Source: Cytophagales bacterium | GTDB lineage: Bacteria > Bacteroidota > Bacteroidia > Cytophagales > ES-bin-26 | Assembly: GCA_014379925.1 (NCBI GenBank) | Contig: JACMKY010000557.1 | Location: 1 to 11,689 of the forward strand | Length of the DNA stretch: 11,689 bases | Reading direction: 5' to 3' | Shown: piece by piece, positions 1-6,889 of the stretch | Position numbering within the stretch: the stretch's first letter is position 1 | Layout of the letters: every line of letters begins with the position of its first letter | Translations under genes and position numbers: made by a program | Notes under the pieces: generated by a model | Seen by the model: the letters and a program-made list of their open reading frames with translations, nothing else | What the model was told of the DNA's origin: nothing | Database searches by the model: none

Positions 1-1
1 C

Positions 2-2284
2 ATCCGCTTCTACACGCCGGAAGACGCCCGAACGGTCAACCTCAACAATGTGCAATTTGCCAAGGACGTTTCGGCCGCCACCCCCTCGCGCGCGGGTGGC
101 ACCGCCCAGCCTTCCGAGGCGGCGATGCAGCTTCTCTACGAAGAAGAGCGGAAGACCCGCGAAAGCGAATACGGCCAGGCCCTGGCCCTGGCCCGGGAAG
201 CCGAAGCCCGGCAAGACTACCCCGCGGCCCTCGACCAGTACAAGGTGGCACGGGAGCTTTCCCGCCGCCTGGAAGTAGTCAAGAAAGTCATCGAGATGGA
301 GCGGATCATCCAGCGCCGCAACGACTGGCCGCTCCTCCGCAAGCAGGGCGACCTGGCGGCCCAACGGCGCGACTACAGCCAAGCCGTCGACCTCTACAAC
401 CAGGTTCTCCGCATCAAGCCCGACCAAACCGACTTGCTGAATGCCATCAAGGAATTGACGCAACGCATCGAGGCGGTAAGCCTGGTCAAAAACCTCTACG
501 AACAGAAGAAATACGACGAAGCCCTGCGGGAGTGCGGCCGTCGCCTCAAGAAGGAAAACGACAAGCGGACCTACCCGGAGCTGCTGCTGCTTCGCGGCCG
601 TTGCTACGTTGCGTCGGGGAGAGACAAGGAGGCCCTCGAAGCCTACACCGACGTGATCGGCCACGCACCCGACTACCTGGAAGCCCGGCTGGCGCGGGCT
701 GAGCTCTACGAAAGGAAAGCGGATTGGGCCGGCGCGGTGGCCGAGTACGAAGTCATTCTGCAATCCATTGCGCCCAACGACCCGGCGCTCTACGCCCGGA
801 AAGCAGCCCTGCAGGCAAGGGCCAACAACCCCCAAGCCGCCCTTGAGGACTACAAAAAAGCCATTCGGCTGGAGGCCACCAACCCGTCGCATCACTACGA
901 GCGAGGCCTGGTTTACCTGGCGCAGGGGGACCTGGCGCAGGCCCGGCTGGATTTCGATACCGCTATCCGCCTGGACCCCGCGCATGCGCGCGCGTACTAC
1001 GGACGGGCCAAGGCGCACCTGCGGGCAAACCACCTGCCGGAAGCGGCCAAGGACTTGGAAAAAGCCCGTCAATCGAGACTCGACCCGGTCTCCCAGGACG
1101 AAGTGCGCCGGACCAGTGAACAACACTACCGGGACGGGCTGGCCCACCACGAACAGAAACGATTCGAGGAAGCCATCCGGCAGTTCGACCACGCGTTGCT
1201 GCTGAGGCCCGACTACGCCGAGGCCTGGCTGGCCAAGGGAAGGGCGTATTCCGAAAGCAACGACCACGCGGCGGCCAAGGAAAGCCATACCCAGGCCCTG
1301 GCTCACCGGACAACTTACGCCGAGGCGCATTACCGGCGCGGCCTGGCTGAGCTCCAATTGCGGGAGTACGCCCCGGCCCTGGCCGATTTTCAGCGAGCCG
1401 CTACCCTCCAGCCCGACTACGTCGATGCGTTGATCAACGGCGGCCGGACCCAGATCTACCTCAAGGACTTTGCCGGGGCCGTCGCTACCTTCCAGCAAGT
1501 GGTTTTGCTGCTTCACAAACAGGCCAGGAACGCCCCCCGAAACGCCCAGGCGGGCTTCGCCGCCCAGCTGGCGGAAACCCACCTCCTGTTGGGAAGGTGC
1601 CACTACGAAACCAAAAACTACCCGGAGGCCATCAAAGCATTCAAAGCCGCCCTCGACTACAACACCAACCTGAGCCAAGCCTACTACAACCGGGGAATGG
1701 CCCACTACGAAATGAACAACGCGTGGGAGGCCATTGAAGACTTCAGTGCCTGCCTAGACAAGGCCCCCAAGCAGTACGAAGCGTTGTATGCCCGCGCCAA
1801 AGCCTACGAATTGGCTAACCGGTACGAGAGGGCGGTGGCGGACTACTCAAATTTGTTGGCCAAAGCGGAATCCGCCGCTTTTCAGGATGCCGGGTACCGG
1901 CGCGGGGCGAGTTACGCCAAACAGCAGAATTACGTGTTGGCCCTGAAGGATTACGAGGCGTACGCTAAAAAGTACCCGCGGGAAATCAATGACTCAATCA
2001 ACGCGGAAATGGGCTTTCTCTACCTGGATGCCTACCAAACTTCCCTGGCCCTGGAGAAATTTGAGCGGGCACGCGCGGCGGACTCCCGCAATGTCCCAGC
2101 GATGTACGGGCTGGCTTTCGCCTACGCCCAGGCTTCCAAAATTGAGCAATCGGTCGAATGGCTCAGGAAAGCGCTGAAGGCCGACCCCACTGGATGGAAG
2201 GGTCTCAAGAAGGAAACCTACCTGACCAACCTCAGACGCAACTATTTCTTCCTCCAACTCAAGAAGGAATACCGCCTGCAGTAA
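2..2284 (+). CDS. TPR-repeat protein, 5' end outside window
   Basis: This is a long tetratricopeptide-repeat protein, likely a scaffold for protein-protein contacts; no enzymatic domain is visible. The frame is open from nucleotide 2 with no stop before the GTG at 50, so the true start is probably upstream of the window and about 760 residues are seen. A charged, coiled-coil-like helical stretch (about nt 120-330) is followed by roughly a dozen or more 34-residue TPR units to the stop at 2282-2284. Typical unit hallmarks recur: a small residue near position 8, then A-x-x-x-Y/F, then ending in P, as in YxEAIKAFKAAL and YAPALADFQRAATLQPDY. The C-terminus is basic and aromatic. No membrane segment is seen. 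In Bacteroidota such TPR arrays often follow a protease, caspase-like or other effector domain, but that part lies outside the window, so the function is unknown. The TPR assignment is firm; the role is not. Confidence 0.93.
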   Translation: MRFYTPEDARTVNLNNVQFAKDVSAATPSRAGGTAQPSEAAMQLLYEEERKTRESEYGQALALAREAEARQDYPAALDQYKVARELSRRLEVVKKVIEMERIIQRRNDWPLLRKQGDLAAQRRDYSQAVDLYNQVLRIKPDQTDLLNAIKELTQRIEAVSLVKNLYEQKKYDEALRECGRRLKKENDKRTYPELLLLRGRCYVASGRDKEALEAYTDVIGHAPDYLEARLARAELYERKADWAGAVAEYEVILQSIAPNDPALYARKAALQARANNPQAALEDYKKAIRLEATNPSHHYERGLVYLAQGDLAQARLDFDTAIRLDPAHARAYYGRAKAHLRANHLPEAAKDLEKARQSRLDPVSQDEVRRTSEQHYRDGLAHHEQKRFEEAIRQFDHALLLRPDYAEAWLAKGRAYSESNDHAAAKESHTQALAHRTTYAEAHYRRGLAELQLREYAPALADFQRAATLQPDYVDALINGGRTQIYLKDFAGAVATFQQVVLLLHKQARNAPRNAQAGFAAQLAETHLLLGRCHYETKNYPEAIKAFKAALDYNTNLSQAYYNRGMAHYEMNNAWEAIEDFSACLDKAPKQYEALYARAKAYELANRYERAVADYSNLLAKAESAAFQDAGYRRGASYAKQQNYVLALKDYEAYAKKYPREINDSINAEMGFLYLDAYQTSLALEKFERARAADSRNVPAMYGLAFAYAQASKIEQSVEWLRKALKADPTGWKGLKKETYLTNLRRNYFFLQLKKEYRLQ

Positions 2285-2480
2285 TGCCGCCGGGTGCATT
2301 CAACGAAAACGGAACCCTCACCCGGACTTCCCTCCCAACGATGGCTTTGAATTGAAAAAAGAATTCTACCAGCGGCCAGCCAGCCTGAAGTGACAAGCAC
2401 CGGAGCATTGGTTGTTCGGACCGGTACCGGTATCCTCCTGGTGAGACGGAGGAGAAGGAAAACAATTTCTACCAACACAA

Positions 2481-2501
2481 AAAGCCCCGCGAAGGGGCTT
2501 T
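2481..2501. terminator. Hairpin terminator, possibly bidirectional
   Basis: A perfect 8-bp stem, AAAGCCCC (2481-2488) with GGGGCTTT (2494-2501), closes a 5-base loop. Read on the minus strand, the stem runs into five T residues (T3 of the stem plus two more), so it fits a factor-independent terminator best in that direction, as a backup behind the cold-shock gene. On the plus strand only three T follow the G run, so termination of the TPR transcript about 200 bases past its stop would be weaker. Confidence 0.65.
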
Positions 2502-2582
2502 GGGACGCAAAACTGCGAACCGGTTTGATTAAGGGTTAAGCAACTAGTTGATAGCTGTTTGCAATTAGTCGGAGCGGAAGCC

Positions 2583-2623
2583 AAAAATAAATGCGAAGCA
2601 ACACCTATAACTTTTTGCTTCGC
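2583..2623 (-). terminator. Rho-independent terminator of the cold-shock gene
   Basis: A perfect 9-bp stem, GCGAAGCAA (2593-2601) with TTGCTTCGC (2615-2623), closes a 13-base loop. On the minus strand the stem begins 3 bases after the cold-shock stop codon and is followed by the T-rich tail ATTTATTTTT (2592-2583). Position and tail fit intrinsic termination of the minus-strand transcript. Confidence 0.8.
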
Positions 2624-2626
2624 TAC

Positions 2627-2818
2627 TTAGGCTAACCGCACATTGACTGCATTGAGACCTTTCTTGCCTCGTTCCACCTCGAAGGTGACGCGATCGTTCT
2701 CCCGGATCTCGTCAATCAGGCCCGTGACGTGCACAAAGATGTCCTCGTTCGAATCTTCGGGTTTGATAAAGCCGAAGCCCTTGGAATTGTTGAAAAATTT
2801 TACCGTACCGGATGGCAT
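2627..2818 (-). CDS. CspA-family cold-shock protein
   Basis: This is a small cytoplasmic single-strand nucleic-acid-binding protein of the CspA family, which acts as an RNA chaperone and antiterminator. It is 63 residues long, essentially one complete cold-shock domain of five beta strands. RNP1 is visible as KGFGFI at residues 13-18 and RNP2 as DIFVH at 26-30, with the aromatic patch F8/F9, F15, F17 and F28. The start is the ATG at 2818-2816, giving MPSGTVKFF, the usual beginning of the family in Bacteroidota. The in-frame ATG at 2848 would begin inside the proposed -7 promoter element and is rejected. It is monocistronic on the minus strand, with its own promoter and a terminator 3 bases after the stop. 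Nothing is unusual in the protein. Confidence 0.96.
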   Translation of the reverse strand: MPSGTVKFFNNSKGFGFIKPEDSNEDIFVHVTGLIDEIRENDRVTFEVERGKKGLNAVNVRLA

Positions 2819-2845
2819 GTGTTCTAATGGTTTTAGTGATTGGGG

Positions 2846-2887
2846 CAAAGATAAGGGTCTTTTGTTGGAGAGAAAAGCTTTTTTTTT
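2846..2887 (-). promoter_or_regulatory. Probable sigma-A promoter of the cold-shock gene
   Basis: On the minus strand, TATCTTTG (2853-2846) matches the Bacteroidota -7 consensus TAnnTTTG. A T-rich element (TTTTC, near 2873-2876) sits about 19 bases upstream, where the -33 box is expected, although no clean TTG is present. An A9 tract on the minus strand (2887-2879) lies directly upstream and could act as an UP element. Transcription would begin near 2840, giving a leader of roughly 20-25 bases before the ATG. This short leader differs from the long 5' leaders of enterobacterial cspA. Confidence 0.6.
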
Positions 2888-2949
2888 ATTCTTCTCGTTT
2901 TAAAGGCGGACGAAGGCAGATTTTTCGCCCAAATTCTCCAGTAAAAGAT

Positions 2950-3017
2950 TTCACGCGGCCGCAACAGAAAGGTAACACGGGGTAACGCGCCTGCCTTGCC
3001 GGGAAGGGGTAATCCTG
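2950..3017. repeat. Diverged direct repeat, copy 1
   Basis: It aligns without gaps to 3481-3548 at a constant offset of 531 bases, with 47 of 68 positions identical by hand count. The best-conserved blocks are TTCACGC, GAAAGGTAACAC, TTGC and GGTAATC. Within copy 1 the sequence GGTAAC also repeats at 10-base spacing (2971 and 2981). Confidence 0.7.
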
Positions 3018-3033
3018 GGAGTGCAAATCCCGG

Positions 3034-3636
3034 CTATGAAAACCAACGCATCCAATGAGGTCCGCTTGTTGAAAACGCGGAAGGAAGGAGGTGAAAAGGC
3101 GTTTGATGAAACCCAACACCACTGCTTTCCCCGGCCACGCGCCAGCAGGCCCGTAGCGCGCGGGTACGAACGCCTCCCCCTTTGCCTAGCATCCGGGTTG
3201 AAGTCAAGCTGAGCAGACGGAACGTCGTCGGCCGTTGCGACGAATTGGGTCCGTTGATCCGCGATTTGATGTACGCAACTACTTGCCAGGCAACAACTTG
3301 AGCCTCAATGATTTTAGGCCGCGGGAACAGTTTTTGTGCCGCTTGGTCACGGGAACGCCAAGCGTTCATCGCTTTGAATTTCCCAAAGTTGGCTGCTTCC
3401 TTGGCGGTAATTCGCGGTTTTGTCTCCTTTATCCAGTCCAGCCGCCCCGGGCTGGTGGTCGTTGCCAAACAATCAAAAAATTCACGCTGCCTTAATGGAA
3501 AGGTAACACCAATTGACCACGGGGTCTTGCGGAGAAGTGGTAATCTTGCCGAGCGGTACAAGGCGATGGCACCGGATTGCCGACAAAAACGGGCGTGCAC
3601 CTGCCTGCTTTCCGCACAAAAACCAACTAACTCCAC
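3034..3636 (-). CDS. Uncertain 200-residue reading frame, possibly a gene relic
   Basis: I do not recognise this frame. It would begin at GTG 3636 and stop at 3034. Only the middle (about nt 3230-3440) looks coding-like: lysine- and alanine-rich with regularly placed tryptophans, for example AKEAANFGKF and NAWRSRDQAA. The ends are arginine/serine/proline-rich, as expected of non-coding sequence. Copy 2 of the diverged repeat lies inside it in another frame. No ribosome-binding site or clear promoter is seen. It may be an eroded gene or chance; it should not be treated as an expressed protein on this evidence. Confidence 0.2.
   Translation of the reverse strand: MELVGFCAESRQVHARFCRQSGAIALYRSARLPLLRKTPWSIGVTFPLRQREFFDCLATTTSPGRLDWIKETKPRITAKEAANFGKFKAMNAWRSRDQAAQKLFPRPKIIEAQVVAWQVVAYIKSRINGPNSSQRPTTFRLLSLTSTRMLGKGGGVRTRALRACWRVAGESSGVGFHQTPFHLLPSAFSTSGPHWMRWFS
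3481..3548. repeat. Diverged direct repeat, copy 2
   Basis: This is the partner of 2950-3017. Read on the minus strand, both copies give a short peptide-like tail ITxSxQ...CYLSxxAA that ends at the same TGA (aligned position), so the pair may be remnants of duplicated coding ends rather than regulatory sites. Which of these is right is not settled by the sequence. Confidence 0.7.
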
Positions 3637-3639
3637 CTG

Positions 3640-3672
3640 AGTAAATAATCCTTATCCTAAATAAACGTGGAG
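3640..3672 (+). promoter_or_regulatory. AT-rich leader of receptor gene, likely promoter/RBS zone
   Basis: An AT-rich block (3641-3665, with TAAATAATCC and CTAAATAAACG) lies directly before the receptor gene in an otherwise GC-rich context. GTGGAG at 3667-3672 lies 7 bases before the ATG and could serve as a weak Shine-Dalgarno sequence. No good TAnnTTTG match was found, so the exact promoter is not assigned. Confidence 0.3.
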
Positions 3673-3679
3673 TCACCCA

Positions 3680-6600
3680 ATGAAGAAACCCTTACCCTTA
3701 AAAAATCGATTTTTCAACGGATTGCCTCCCTTCCGCCGCGTTCGGCTCGTGGGTTTGCTGGGCACGGCATTTCTCCTCCACGCGGGGATTGGACTGGCGC
3801 AGGAAACGCCAACCAAAGGTCCCCGGCCCGGTGCCGCCCCTACTGGCACCATTGAGGGCAACGTGACCGATTACGAAACCAACGAAGCGCTCATCGGCGC
3901 AACGGTGGTCGTGCAGGGCATGACGTTGGGCGGTGCCGCCGACGCCACGGGCGCCTTCCGGATTACGGGGGTGCCGATCGGGGTGCAGACGCTGAACTTC
4001 TCGTTCATCGGCTACCAACCGGCTTCCGTACCGAACGTGCAGGTGAAGACCGGCACTGTCACCAAGGTGGACTTCAAACTCGTGCCGTCGGGCACGCTGC
4101 TGGGCGAAGTGGTGATCAAAGCCAGGGTAGAGACGGAAAACTCCACCGAAATTTCCCTGCTCACCGAAATCCAGGGCGCCCGCAACATCGTCACCGGGAT
4201 TTCCAACGAACAAATCAGCCGCAGCCTGGACCGGAACGCGGCGGAAGTGATGCGGCGCGTGTCGGGAGTGACGCTGGTGAACGACCGGTTCGTGGTGATC
4301 CGGGGCTTGGACCCGCGCTACACGCTCACCCTGCTCAACGACCTGCCCACGCCCAGTTCCGAAAACGACCGCCGGTCCTTCTCCTACGATATGCTCAACA
4401 GTTCGGTGATCGACCGCATCACCGTCTACAAGACGCCCGCCCCCGAACTGCAGGGCGACTTCGCCGGGGGGGTGGTGAAGGTCTACACCAAAAGCTCGGC
4501 CAACGCCCGCCAGTGGCAAGTGCAGCTGTCGGGCCAGTACCGCCCCGGTTCGAGCTTCGCCGACTTCTACACCTACCAGGGCGGCAAGTACGACCAGCTG
4601 GGTTTCGACGACGGCGCCCGCGCCCTGCCGGCGGGCTTTCCGGGCTTGCGGGCCTTCCCGCAGGTGAACAGTGCCTTCCGGGGCACTTCCGCCAACGTCC
4701 CGGACAACGTCCGCCTCGCCCGTACGCTCCCCAACAACTGGAACCTGCTCCGCGACCGGAGCACCTTCGACAAGCGGGCCGTGGTCAACTACTACGACAC
4801 CTGGAAACTGGGCAAAAGCCGCCTGAGCAGCCTGACCTCGCTGACCTACACCATCACCCGCGACGTGAACTACGTTGACCGGCAGTTCCGACCCGCCACC
4901 GTCGCCTTCCTGAGCTTGGAAAGGGTAGTGCGGGAGCCGGCACCGGCAATCACTACCTACCCGCAAGTGCTGGCGCGCGACACCCTCACCACCGAGAGCG
5001 CCCGCCTGGGCGCCATGCAGAACTTTCGCTGGAACATCAACGAGCGCCACAGCATCGAGTTCAAGAACTTTTTCAACCAACTGAGCCGCGACCAGACCAC
5101 CGTGCGGGACTATCGGACTACCGATATTGGCAGCTTCACCAATACCCTCTACAAAGCCTTCCAGTACTATTTCCGGAGCCGGGGCCTGTACACGGGCATT
5201 CTCTCGGGCGACCACCGCTTCGGCCGGAAGGACCAGCGCAGCGTGCAGTGGCGGTTGGGCTACGCCACCACCAACGACCAGCAACCCGACCAGCGTCGCT
5301 TCCAAATCCAGCGAAGCGATACCCTGGCCGGGTCAAGGGCCATTGTGAACACTCCCCCCCAGCTTCCCGGTTATTACTTGTTCGGGTTGTCTACCCAGGC
5401 TAACCAACTGAATTACGCGCGGTATTATTCTTCGCTCCAGGAACGGGTGTACACGGCGGGGGCGGACTTCGAAAACAACTTCGGGAAGGGCTGGCTGGTC
5501 CGGGTCGGCTTCTTCAATGAATACCGCAAGCGGGATTTTCAAACGCGTTGGCTAACGTACGCCCTGCCAACCCCGAGCTCGGGATTTCCTGCCCTCTTAA
5601 ACGACAGTTTGCGGCAGGCGATTGTCAACCGTTCCCAGCCGCAGTTCAGCGCCAACCGCCTGTTCGATCCGGGTAACTTCCGCGAGGACGGGTCAGGATA
5701 TACCATCAATGACGTTTCCCAAACCACTTCCTTCTCCCCGGCCTACTACTACGATGCCAGCAACCAGCAGCACGCGGGCTACGTGGCGGTGAACGTGCCC
5801 CTGCTGGGAGAGCGGTTGAACGTCTACGGCGGGGTGCGGGTAGAGTGGAACCAGCGGTTGATTACCGCTCCCTACATCGACAAGCGGCGCAGCGGGAGGA
5901 TAGTTAACCTGCGGGACAACGAGACCAAACTCCTGGCTTTGCCCTCGGTCAACGTCAGCTACCGCTTCGTGCCCAAGATGCTGGTGCGGGCGGCCTACGG
6001 AAAAACCCTGAACCGGCCCGAGTTGCGGGAAGCCGCCCCTTTCAATTTTTACGACTTCAACCAGATTGCCTTTTTCCAGGGCACGATCGGACTGAAGACG
6101 GCCGAGGTACAAAACGCGGATCTGCGCTGGGAATACTACCCCACGGCCGACGAAATGGTGTCGGTGGGCCTCTATTACAAGAATTTCAAGAACGCCATTG
6201 AAAACGTCTCCTCGGCGGCATCAAACGCTTATTCCGACGAGATCCGGTACGTAAACAACCCGGAGGCCAGCGCCTACGGACTGGAACTGGAACTGCGGAA
6301 GCGGCTGAGTTTCATTCCCGGCGCTTTCTTCGGCAGCCTCTCCGTCATCGGCAACGCCACGCTGCTGTACACCCGGGTTAAGTTCGACGCCATTGAATTG
6401 CAGGGATCGCCATTCCGCCGCGCCGAACGTCCGATGCAGGGTGCCTCGCCCTACGCGGTGAACGGGGGGATCTACTACGACAACCAGACTTCGGGCACGC
6501 AGGCGACCGTGCTCTACAACGTGATTGGCCAGCGGCTGACCTACCCCGGCGGGGCCGCTCAGGAAGAAATCTTCGAGCAACCCCGGCAAGTGCTGGACTT

Positions 6601-6808
6601 TTCGGTAACCCAGCGCATTACGCGCTTCCTGAGTTTGAGGGCGGGCGTGCAGGATTTGCTCAACCAGCCCTACCGGTTTTCCCGGGACGTGACCCTGGAC
6701 GGGAAGTACAACCCGGACCTCCGGACCGTAAATGGGCAGGGCGACTACCTGGAGTCGACCTACCGGCCGGGCAGCTACTACTCGTTCGGCGTTCTTTTCG
6801 CCCTGTAA
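3680..6808 (+). CDS. TonB-dependent outer-membrane receptor with CarboxypepD_reg-like domain
   Basis: This is an outer-membrane active-transport channel energised by TonB-ExbBD. It has 1042 residues from the ATG at 3680, which has GTGGAG 7 bases upstream. Order of parts: a basic N-region and hydrophobic signal peptide, with cleavage probably after GIGLA at residue 40; a carboxypeptidase-regulatory-like beta-sandwich at about 55-140 (GNVTDYETNEALIGATVVV, then GAFRITGVPIG); a TonB-box-like LGEVVIKA at 141-148; the plug at about 165-270 (ALDRNAAEVMRRVSGV-type helix, then FVVIRGLDPRYT and FAGGVVKVYT); and a 22-strand-type barrel from about 275 to the C-terminal YYSFGVLFAL. Length and order fit the Bacteroidota SusC-like and related receptors. 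The partner is the lipoprotein 81 bases downstream, and both end at one terminator. The partner is not SusD-like, so calling this a SusC would go too far. The substrate is unknown. Confidence 0.95.
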   Translation: MKKPLPLKNRFFNGLPPFRRVRLVGLLGTAFLLHAGIGLAQETPTKGPRPGAAPTGTIEGNVTDYETNEALIGATVVVQGMTLGGAADATGAFRITGVPIGVQTLNFSFIGYQPASVPNVQVKTGTVTKVDFKLVPSGTLLGEVVIKARVETENSTEISLLTEIQGARNIVTGISNEQISRSLDRNAAEVMRRVSGVTLVNDRFVVIRGLDPRYTLTLLNDLPTPSSENDRRSFSYDMLNSSVIDRITVYKTPAPELQGDFAGGVVKVYTKSSANARQWQVQLSGQYRPGSSFADFYTYQGGKYDQLGFDDGARALPAGFPGLRAFPQVNSAFRGTSANVPDNVRLARTLPNNWNLLRDRSTFDKRAVVNYYDTWKLGKSRLSSLTSLTYTITRDVNYVDRQFRPATVAFLSLERVVREPAPAITTYPQVLARDTLTTESARLGAMQNFRWNINERHSIEFKNFFNQLSRDQTTVRDYRTTDIGSFTNTLYKAFQYYFRSRGLYTGILSGDHRFGRKDQRSVQWRLGYATTNDQQPDQRRFQIQRSDTLAGSRAIVNTPPQLPGYYLFGLSTQANQLNYARYYSSLQERVYTAGADFENNFGKGWLVRVGFFNEYRKRDFQTRWLTYALPTPSSGFPALLNDSLRQAIVNRSQPQFSANRLFDPGNFREDGSGYTINDVSQTTSFSPAYYYDASNQQHAGYVAVNVPLLGERLNVYGGVRVEWNQRLITAPYIDKRRSGRIVNLRDNETKLLALPSVNVSYRFVPKMLVRAAYGKTLNRPELREAAPFNFYDFNQIAFFQGTIGLKTAEVQNADLRWEYYPTADEMVSVGLYYKNFKNAIENVSSAASNAYSDEIRYVNNPEASAYGLELELRKRLSFIPGAFFGSLSVIGNATLLYTRVKFDAIELQGSPFRRAERPMQGASPYAVNGGIYYDNQTSGTQATVLYNVIGQRLTYPGGAAQEEIFEQPRQVLDFSVTQRITRFLSLRAGVQDLLNQPYRFSRDVTLDGKYNPDLRTVNGQGDYLESTYRPGSYYSFGVLFAL

Positions 6809-6828
6809 CCCGTTCCATTCAACGCAGC

Positions 6829-6843
6829 ATTCAATTCAATTCC
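6829..6843. repeat. 15-base inverted repeat, left arm
   Basis: ATTCAATTCAATTCC lies in the leader between the receptor and the lipoprotein gene. It is the exact reverse complement of 8264-8278, just after the lipoprotein gene. The sequence is low-complexity (a 5-base unit repeated), which lowers its weight. Confidence 0.6.
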
Positions 6844-6889
6844 TGACAATACCCACTAACCATTTAATCTGACAAACAAAACAAAACTC

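Larger units (their letters stand above)
2285..2626. other. Non-coding gap between TPR gene and cold-shock gene
   Basis: This region lies between two convergent genes. No convincing coding frame is seen. It contains a 12-bp perfect palindrome ACCGGTACCGGT at 2420-2431, a small stem TCCTCC/GGAGGA at 2433-2453, and the two terminator-like hairpins listed separately. Its role is probably transcription termination for both flanking genes. Confidence 0.6.
2819..3679. other. 861-base intergenic region with diverged repeats
   Basis: This stretch separates the divergent cold-shock and TonB-receptor genes. It is visibly less GC-rich than the flanking genes, and no known protein family is recognisable in any frame. 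It holds the cold-shock promoter, two diverged copies of a 68-base repeat, an inverted repeat CCAGCC/GGCTGG (3438-3455), one uncertain 200-residue minus-strand frame, and an AT-rich stretch just before the receptor gene. The most likely reading is decayed sequence plus the receptor's control region. Confidence 0.6.

Noticed and set aside
2819..2848. Upstream ATG extending the cold-shock protein by 10 residues
   Set aside because: It overlaps the TATCTTTG promoter element, and family members begin at the internal MPSGTVKFF.
3008..3035. T-arm-like CTGGG/CCCGG stem near 3016-3034
   Set aside because: The loop is 9 bases rather than 7 and there is no upstream D-arm or acceptor; it is not a tRNA gene.
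3539..3600. tRNA-like stretch (GCCGAGCGGTACAAGGC resembling a D-arm)
   Set aside because: No matching acceptor stem, no T-loop GTTCGANTC and no plausible anticodon arm follow, so it does not fold as a tRNA.
3698..5305. 535-residue open frame on the minus strand opposite the receptor gene
   Set aside because: It is antisense to a clear TonB receptor in GC-rich codons, has V/G/H/A-rich low-information sequence, and shows no domain, promoter or RBS. It is a shadow of the real gene's codon use.
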